The notes under the pieces: generated by a model
Database searches by the model: none
What the model was told of the DNA's origin: nothing
The model's input: the letters and a program-made list of their open reading frames with translations, nothing else
Shown: piece by piece, positions 1 to 3,682 of the stretch
Layout: every line of letters starts with the position of its first letter
How positions within the stretch are numbered: the stretch's first letter is position 1
Translations under genes and position numbers: made by a program
DNA from: a bacterium
GTDB lineage: Bacteria > UBP15 > UBA6099 > DSWB01
Assembly (NCBI GenBank): GCA_020061125.1
Contig: JAGUYV010000098.1
Location: 1-8,237 of the forward strand
Direction of reading: 5' to 3'
DNA length: 8,237 nt

Positions 1-108
1 CCCCGCGAGGTCATCACTCCGGACGCGGTGCGCGAGGTCTTTGACGCGCCCGTGCGCGTGAACACGGACCCGGACACGGGCGCTCCCTTCGTTGTGCCGG
101 AATATTGA
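1..108 (+). CDS. C-terminal end of an ABC transporter ATP-binding protein (partial)
   Basis: An open frame enters from the left edge and stops with TGA at 106-108, giving 35 visible residues. They read ITPDAVREVF, then VRVNTDPDTG, then FVVP close to the end. This matches the usual C-terminal tail of iron-siderophore/haem/cobalamin importer ATPases (FecE, BtuD, HmuV type), where 'lTpell.evfgv.v.v..dp.tG.p.v.P' follows the nucleotide-binding domain. In that family the protein sits on the cytoplasmic face and powers a FecCD/BtuC-type permease. The Walker A, signature and Walker B motifs lie outside the window, so the assignment rests on the tail alone. The gene converges on the flagellin gene, with 40 bp between the stop codons. 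Confidence 0.55.
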   Translation, partial: PREVITPDAVREVFDAPVRVNTDPDTGAPFVVPEY

Positions 109-148
109 GTTGTTCGGAAATTGCGGTCCGGTCTCGAACCCCTGCTTA

Positions 149-1810
149 TCAGCCCATGGACATATCAATCAGATCGTTGATCACCTGCGCCGAGGAATTG
201 GCCTGGGCGATCATGGACTGCGTGGACTGGTTCAAAATCTGCGACTTGGTGAGGTTGACCGTTTCCACGGCCATGTCCGCATCGTTGATTCGGGACCGGG
301 ACGCGGACAGGTTAATATATTCGGCCTGCAGATCGTCAATGATGTGCTGGATGCGCAATTCCTGAATTCCCAGCACCGCGCCGTAGTGCGCAACCATCTC
401 CTCGGCCCGGTCGCAGCTCTCGATGCTGTCCCATGCGCGCTGGTTGCTGGTCACATTGGCGAAGCACAGATAATCCTGCGCCCCCGCCGCGAGCCAGAAG
501 GTGGATACTTCCATGTATTGCATGCTGTCTGGCCCCACCTGTGAATTCCACTGGTAATGCGGCCCATAGTTCACCGGATTGCTGGTCCAGCCCAGACCCG
601 ATTTTTCCACGCTGTTGTCCAGGCCCTGGCTCATGTACGCCAGCGAGAACGCATCCGTCTTTGTTTCAAACTGCGCGAAATTGTTGTTGTATGAAGTGCC
701 GAGCACATTGAGCACGGCCTGGTCCCAGTCGTTTCCGGCCTGAACCTGGAGCGCGATGTCGTGCAGGGCGCGCGTGCCGTGCAAGGCCGTGATGGCCTGC
801 GCGGCAAGGTAGCATTCCGCATACTCGGCGCTGCTGCCGGGTGCGCTTGTGAGGCCTCCGCCCACAGCGGCGGTCACCGCGGCCTCGCTCCCGTTGATCC
901 GCAGATCGCCTTCCTGGGACACATAGCTGGCCATCATTTCCTGACCCCATGCGCTGCCCGCGATTCCATTGCTCACAAGCACGGCATGCGTCATCTCGTG
1001 CGCAATCACCATCTCGCGCGTGAATCCGTGGATGCTGGGATTGGACCCGACATTCGCGTTCAGCGGTCCGCCGGTCCCATCCGGATCCAGAAAATCAAAC
1101 ACATCAATGTTGATGGTCATGGCGTTCAGGCCGCCGCCGCCCGTGGCCAATATCGTGCCGGCCCCGTCAATATTGGTGAAATTAATCGTCAGAGTTGCGC
1201 TCGGATCCGGCGCCAGCCCGAGCATTCCGTACACTTTATAAATAGAGTCCTCCACCACGGACACCACATGGGCGGTCATTTCGTCGTACTCGGCGTCGCC
1301 GGGAACCGCGGGCGGCGCAGGCCCCGCCCAGAGATGGTTCACTGTGACATTATTTTCATTGATGAGGTGAAATTCGGATGTGCTGCTGGTGATGTGCTTG
1401 GAGTTGAAGGTGGTGTTGGTGCCGACCTGGTTGATGGCGCCCTTGAGCGAGTCAATTTCGCTCTGCAGCCTCGTGCGGTCCGCCGCGGTGAGGGTCGCCT
1501 CGTTTGCGCCGCGCACGCACAGGTCGCGGATGCGGTGCACCATCTGTGTGACTTCCTCGACCGCTCCGCCCGCGGTGCGGATCATGTTGATGGTGTCCTG
1601 CGCGTTCTGGATGGCGACCGACAGCCCGCCGAGGCGCGCGCGCATGCCCTGTGATATGGCCAGCCCGCTGGGATCGTCCGCGCCCTTGTTGATGCGCAGC
1701 CCGGACGACAGCCGCTCCATGGCCTGGTTCGTGCTCAAACGGTTCAGGCGCAGGTTGTTCAGCCCGGTCATCGCAGAAATATTCGTGTTGATTGTGCCGA
1801 ATGACGCCAT
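149..1810 (-). CDS. Flagellinolysin: flagellin with an embedded zinc metallopeptidase domain
   Basis: The 553-residue product is a flagellin whose surface-exposed D2/D3 region is replaced by a peptidase. Residues 1-140 are a standard N-terminal D0/D1 domain (INTNISAM, ERLSSGLRIN, DDPSGLAI, near FNSK). Residues 423-553 are the C-terminal D1/D0 domain (SRINDADMA, then MIAQAN). Between them, about 165-400, lies a gluzincin-like domain with HEMTH at 271-275: His271 and His275 would bind zinc and Glu274 is not the catalyst, Glu272 is. Glu291, in AWGQEMMASY, is the probable third ligand. Published flagellinolysins have this layout and assemble into proteolytic filaments; activity here is inferred. 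No signal peptide is expected, since flagellin exits through the flagellar type III system. The ATG at 1810 has GAGG seven bases upstream. No other flagellar gene is visible. Four cysteines (98, 333, 449, 466) are unusual for a flagellin. Confidence 0.93.
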   Translation of the reverse strand: MASFGTINTNISAMTGLNNLRLNRLSTNQAMERLSSGLRINKGADDPSGLAISQGMRARLGGLSVAIQNAQDTINMIRTAGGAVEEVTQMVHRIRDLCVRGANEATLTAADRTRLQSEIDSLKGAINQVGTNTTFNSKHITSSTSEFHLINENNVTVNHLWAGPAPPAVPGDAEYDEMTAHVVSVVEDSIYKVYGMLGLAPDPSATLTINFTNIDGAGTILATGGGGLNAMTINIDVFDFLDPDGTGGPLNANVGSNPSIHGFTREMVIAHEMTHAVLVSNGIAGSAWGQEMMASYVSQEGDLRINGSEAAVTAAVGGGLTSAPGSSAEYAECYLAAQAITALHGTRALHDIALQVQAGNDWDQAVLNVLGTSYNNNFAQFETKTDAFSLAYMSQGLDNSVEKSGLGWTSNPVNYGPHYQWNSQVGPDSMQYMEVSTFWLAAGAQDYLCFANVTSNQRAWDSIESCDRAEEMVAHYGAVLGIQELRIQHIIDDLQAEYINLSASRSRINDADMAVETVNLTKSQILNQSTQSMIAQANSSAQVINDLIDMSMG

Positions 1811-1967
1811 GCAACACCCTCAAGAACGCCAATAGCAGTTGTTTTTTCGGCAAGACGAATGGACGCCCCGCCCCCAAATACAGCGCGAACACAGCACACG
1901 CATTGAATACATGTATCCGGCTGAAAACAACAAACCGCCGGAACATAACGAAACGAATCTATGTCTT

Positions 1968-1975
1968 TTATCGGC
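1968..1975 (-). promoter_or_regulatory. Candidate sigma-28 (FliA/SigD) type -10 box of the flagellin gene
   Basis: The minus strand reads GCCGATAA, an exact match to the sigma-28 -10 consensus, about 158 bases upstream of the flagellin ATG, on the right strand and in the right spacer. Flagellin genes are the classic sigma-28 targets. The -35 position, 15 bases further upstream, reads TCAG instead of TAAA, so only the -10 is convincing. The predicted leader of about 150 nt is long but plausible. No sigma-54 TGGCA-N7-TTGC element was found. Confidence 0.5.
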
Positions 1976-2036
1976 GCGGCAACAATATTGCTGAAGAGGA
2001 TCGGGGAAAAATACCATATTGCCGGAAAAACCGCGG

Positions 2037-2072
2037 ATTCCCCATGCGCGGGAATGCGCTCCATGCTATAAT
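2037..2072 (+). promoter_or_regulatory. Extended -10 promoter with upstream dyad for the 73-residue protein gene
   Basis: TGCTATAAT at 2064-2072 is a perfect extended -10 element. The -35 position (2044-2049, ATGCGC) does not match TTGACA. It is covered by an inverted repeat, ATTCCC (2037-2042) and GGGAAT (2050-2055) separated by seven bases, and by a direct repeat ATGCGC-GGGA-ATGCGC (2044-2059). A weak -35 under a dyad fits a regulator binding site, but no regulator is identified. The predicted start near 2079 leaves a leader of only about 13 nt. Confidence 0.5.
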
Positions 2073-2091
2073 TAGGAAAGAGGTGGTTCCC

Positions 2092-2313
2092 ATGGCGCAG
2101 CCCATCACATCGGTTCAGTATCTGTATCCCAACCAGGTGAACGGCGGATTGAACACATCGCTCGAGGTGCTGCCGCCGCGCACGCCCGCAGTACGCTCCC
2201 AGCCCCAGCAGGCGCCCCCGCCTCCCCAGTCGGCCCGCGTGCCCGTGCACCAGCCCTCGCCCACGCCCCGCGTGGATTACCAGACCGGCGCACGCATGGA
2301 CGAACGGGGTTGA
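2092..2313 (+). CDS. Small proline/glutamine-rich hypothetical protein
   Basis: The predicted product has 73 residues and I do not recognise the family. The N-terminus (about 1-28) looks folded or conserved (MAQPITSVQYLYPN, then GGLNTSLEVL). Residues 29-60 are low-complexity, rich in Pro, Gln, Ser and Arg, with a PPPP run near 42-45. The tail is VDYQTGARMDERG. There is no signal peptide, membrane segment or cysteine. The frame is open upstream to 1792, but the ATG at 2092 is chosen because GAAAGAGG lies eight bases before it and an extended -10 promoter just upstream of that. The gene is divergent from the flagellinolysin gene, with 281 bp between starts, so shared control or a flagellar role is possible but is inference. 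The promoter and ribosome binding site are the main evidence that it is real. Confidence 0.6.
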   Translation: MAQPITSVQYLYPNQVNGGLNTSLEVLPPRTPAVRSQPQQAPPPPQSARVPVHQPSPTPRVDYQTGARMDERG

Positions 2314-2479
2314 AGCGCGTGGCGCATTGAAACAAACGAGTGAGAAACAAACTTATTTTGTTATAGAGTGTTAGCGCGTCATTACGGGCCGTTGAAAGCA
2401 CAACCTCAAAAATCAATCAACAAAAACGAACAATCAGAAATATGACTGGCCCGGCATTCGAGCCGGCGGCGTTCCCCGC
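2314..2479. other. Intergenic stretch without a recognisable gene
   Basis: This is the left part of the 305-bp gap between the small protein gene and the secreted domain protein gene; the right part is annotated separately. It is AT-richer than its neighbours. It holds a direct repeat of GAAACAAAC (2329-2337 and 2344-2352), a weak AT-only hairpin (2346-2362) and a GC hairpin, CCGGC-ATTCGA-GCCGG (2451-2466), with no T tract. I see no coding potential, no tRNA and no convincing plus-strand terminator. Confidence 0.5.
2329..2352. repeat. 9-bp direct repeat GAAACAAAC
   Basis: Two identical copies of GAAACAAAC (2329-2337 and 2344-2352) are separated by six bases, a 15-bp period, just after the stop of the 73-residue protein gene. 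The function is unknown. It could be a binding site or replication slippage. Confidence 0.5.
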
Positions 2480-2509
2480 AAAAAAAAATTGGCCGCCTGT
2501 GAGGCGGCC
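2480..2509 (-). terminator. Rho-independent terminator, minus strand
   Basis: GGCCGCC (2491-2497) and GGCGGCC (2503-2509) form a perfect 7-bp all-GC stem with a 5-base loop. Read on the minus strand the stem is followed by AA and then nine T residues (2488-2480), the classic intrinsic terminator form. There is no T tract on the plus side, so it is directional. It would end transcripts of the secreted domain protein gene, 110 bp upstream, or of a separate short transcript that starts inside the spacer. Confidence 0.88.
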
Positions 2510-2552
2510 TCCAAGAGGGGTTATGAGGGGTTAAGCGGGTTAAGTGGCTTTT
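2480..2552 (-). ncRNA. Candidate C-rich small RNA or 3'-UTR-derived RNA
   Basis: On the minus strand GCCGATAAT (2557-2565) can be read as a sigma-28 -10 box or as a sigma-70-like GATAAT. A start near 2552 and the terminator ending near 2480 would give an RNA of about 73 nt. Its unpaired 5' part carries three imperfect tandem units built on TTAACCC / CTTAACCCC / CATAACCCC (2514-2548). Such C-rich single-stranded stretches are typical of small RNAs that pair with Shine-Dalgarno sequences. There is no good -35. The same RNA could instead be the 3' end of the upstream gene's mRNA. This is prediction only. Confidence 0.3.
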
Positions 2553-2580
2553 TATTATTATCGGCATTTCTCGAAAAAAC

Positions 2581-2602
2581 TGACTGCATTTGACTAAAGT
2601 CA
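2581..2602. promoter_or_regulatory. Cluster of three TGACT half-sites (dyad plus direct repeat)
   Basis: TGACT occurs at 2581-2585 and 2591-2595 as a direct repeat with 10-bp period. The second copy forms an inverted repeat with AGTCA at 2598-2602 (TGACT-AA-AGTCA). The cluster lies over the -35 region of the candidate minus-strand small-RNA promoter and just behind the stop of the secreted domain protein gene. The spacing suits a dimeric regulator replacing a -35 contact, but the binder is unknown. Confidence 0.35.
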
Positions 2603-2618
2603 CACACGGCGCACGGAT

Positions 2619-3071
2619 TTACCAGAACGGTTCGTAGCGCTGCCGCCACTTTGTGAGAAGAACCGTGCTTGTGGCCTGGTCCCATTCCAGGTGCAGCCCC
2701 ATTTCATAAGTGACATGGCGCACGGGAATGTAGGCCGTGCCGTAGGCCACGATGGGCGGGGTGTCCATGTGAACGATTTTCAGCAGGCCGCCGTACCGGG
2801 TCACGGTCATGACCGCATCGCCGGTTTTCATGAAAATGCGCGTGTCGCGGAACTCGATTTCGATGGCGCCGCTGGTGTTGTCGTACCACACGCGCGCGCC
2901 CAGGCGGGTGAATACCTCGCGCAACGGCACATGGGTGCGGCCGTTGATGATCCAGCCGGGATTCTGCAGCACGAAGCCGTTGATGACCACTGTGGCGGAC
3001 TTTGCGGTTCCGGCCGCGCGCGCGGGCGCGGCGATCAGCAGCGCCGCCAGTATCAGAATCATGTATCTCAT
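2619..3071 (-). CDS. Secreted copper amine oxidase N-terminal-like domain protein
   Basis: The 150-residue product has an N-terminal signal peptide (hydrophobic MILILAALLIAA, then APARAA, cleavage near residue 20). The mature part is one domain of the kind named 'copper amine oxidase N-terminal domain' (Cu_amine_oxidN1 type). Its two hallmark stretches are visible: GRTHVPLREVFTRLGARVWYD (about 44-64, key GR-x-x-VPLR and LGA) and TAYIPVRHVTYEMGL followed by LEWD (about 112-131). This small beta-rich domain occurs in many secreted or cell-wall proteins with no amine oxidase activity; no catalytic module or copper site is present here, so a structural or binding role is likelier. The frame is open upstream to 3191. 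The ATG at 3071 is chosen because GGAGA precedes it, the signal peptide starts there, and the promoter lies 5' of it. It is transcribed alone and ends in a terminator at 2480-2509. Confidence 0.82.
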   Translation of the reverse strand: MRYMILILAALLIAAPARAAGTAKSATVVINGFVLQNPGWIINGRTHVPLREVFTRLGARVWYDNTSGAIEIEFRDTRIFMKTGDAVMTVTRYGGLLKIVHMDTPPIVAYGTAYIPVRHVTYEMGLHLEWDQATSTVLLTKWRQRYEPFW

Positions 3072-3101
3072 GGCTTTCTCCGGTCTCCTGTGATGGTCCC
3101 T

Positions 3102-3110
3102 ATCATAGCA
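3102..3110 (-). promoter_or_regulatory. Extended -10 promoter of the secreted domain protein gene
   Basis: The minus strand reads TGCTATGAT: an extended -10 motif with a 5/6 TATAAT match. A start near 3095 gives a leader of about 24 nt containing the GGAG ribosome binding site. The -35 region has no good match, which is usual for extended -10 promoters. It lies back to back with the promoter of the VOC gene. Confidence 0.55.
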
Positions 3111-3128
3111 TAAAACGGTGGGGCGCGG

Positions 3129-3157
3129 TTGCCGCGAATGTGCGAATCCAATAAAAT
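3129..3157 (+). promoter_or_regulatory. Sigma-70-like promoter of the VOC protein gene
   Basis: TTGCCG (3129-3134) and TAAAAT (3152-3157) are separated by exactly 17 bases. They match the housekeeping consensus at 4/6 and 5/6 positions. The predicted start near 3164 gives a leader of about 26 nt that includes the GGGAGG ribosome binding site at 3178-3183. Confidence 0.55.
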
Positions 3158-3189
3158 CCCCAGAACGGAAATCCGCAGGGAGGCGCGGC

Positions 3190-3597
3190 ATGGCGAATCA
3201 TGATACAGTTGGAGCGCGGTGCGCGCATGCGGGCGTGTGCGTGAGCAGCGAGGCCCGCGCAAAGCTCGTGTTCGAGGACATTCTGGGCCTGGAGCGCACC
3301 AAGGATTTTCAAGCCCCTGCGGAATTGATCTTCGCGCTGTTCGGCGTGGATGAGCCGGTGCGAATTCTGGTGTACGGAACCGGGTGTGCGGATGTCGAGG
3401 TGTTCGTCAGCGCGTCCGCGGCGGGCCGCGCGCCGGGATTTTCGCATCTGTGCCTGGAGTGCGCGGACCGTGATGGCGTGGTGTCCCGTGCCGCCGCCGC
3501 GGGTTTCGGCGTGCGCCGGTTCGCGCGGCCTGACGGCTCTTTCATTATCTTCATCCAGGACCCGGACGCGAACCTGTACGAAATCAAGCAGGCCTGA
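3190..3597 (+). CDS. VOC superfamily (glyoxalase/dioxygenase fold) protein
   Basis: The 135-residue product has the size of a single-chain VOC protein with two beta-alpha-beta-beta-beta modules. Module 1 starts HAGVCVSS...ARAKLVFEDILGLERT, where the F-x-x-ILGLE turn is typical of the fold. Module 2 starts FSHLCLECADRDGVVSRAAAAG and ends with DPDANLYEI, the common VOC C-terminal strand. Four candidate metal ligands fall where expected: His13, Glu70, His86 and Glu131, the H/E/H/E pattern of glyoxalase I; methylmalonyl-CoA epimerase has Gln at the second site. Substrate and reaction cannot be fixed: lactoylglutathione lyase, epimerase, dioxygenase or thiol-resistance functions share this fold. 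The ATG at 3190 is chosen for the GGGAGG six bases upstream. It is probably cytoplasmic and monocistronic, since the next gene has its own promoter. Confidence 0.8.
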   Translation: MANHDTVGARCAHAGVCVSSEARAKLVFEDILGLERTKDFQAPAELIFALFGVDEPVRILVYGTGCADVEVFVSASAAGRAPGFSHLCLECADRDGVVSRAAAAGFGVRRFARPDGSFIIFIQDPDANLYEIKQA

Positions 3598-3623
3598 CTT
3601 TGCGCGCCGGATTCTGTTATAAT
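3594..3623 (+). promoter_or_regulatory. Promoter of the CHASE2-adenylate cyclase gene
   Basis: TGTTATAAT at 3615-3623 is a perfect extended -10 element. CTGACT at 3594-3599, 18 bases upstream of the hexamer, matches TTGACA at 4/6 positions and overlaps the stop codon of the VOC gene. The start near 3630 gives a leader of about 53 nt. GGAG at 3672-3675 precedes the ATG by seven bases. Confidence 0.6.
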
Positions 3624-3682
3624 GCGTGACCAGAAACGGCATTTCACAGACTGAAAATCACGCGCGCGTCTGGAGTTGAGCC

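Noticed and set aside
112-139. GTTCG...CGAAC inverted repeat between the two convergent stops at the left
   Set aside because: The 5-bp stem with an 18-base loop and no T tract is too weak to call a terminator.
761-1654. A 297-codon plus-strand frame opposite the flagellin
   Set aside because: It is composition-driven and rich in His, Arg, Gly and Ala with no recognisable motif. The minus-strand frame is a clear flagellin.
2346-2362. ACAAA/TTTGT hairpin after the 73-residue protein gene
   Set aside because: The stem is almost all A-T with no following T run, so it is unlikely to terminate transcription.
2451-2466. CCGGC-ATTCGA-GCCGG resembling a tRNA T-arm
   Set aside because: The loop is six bases, not seven, there is no GTTCRA-type loop in the right register, and no acceptor, D or anticodon arm can be drawn around it.
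3118-3189. Upstream extension of the VOC protein to an ATG at 3118
   Set aside because: The extension runs through the putative promoter and has no family similarity. The ATG at 3190 has a strong GGGAGG ribosome binding site.
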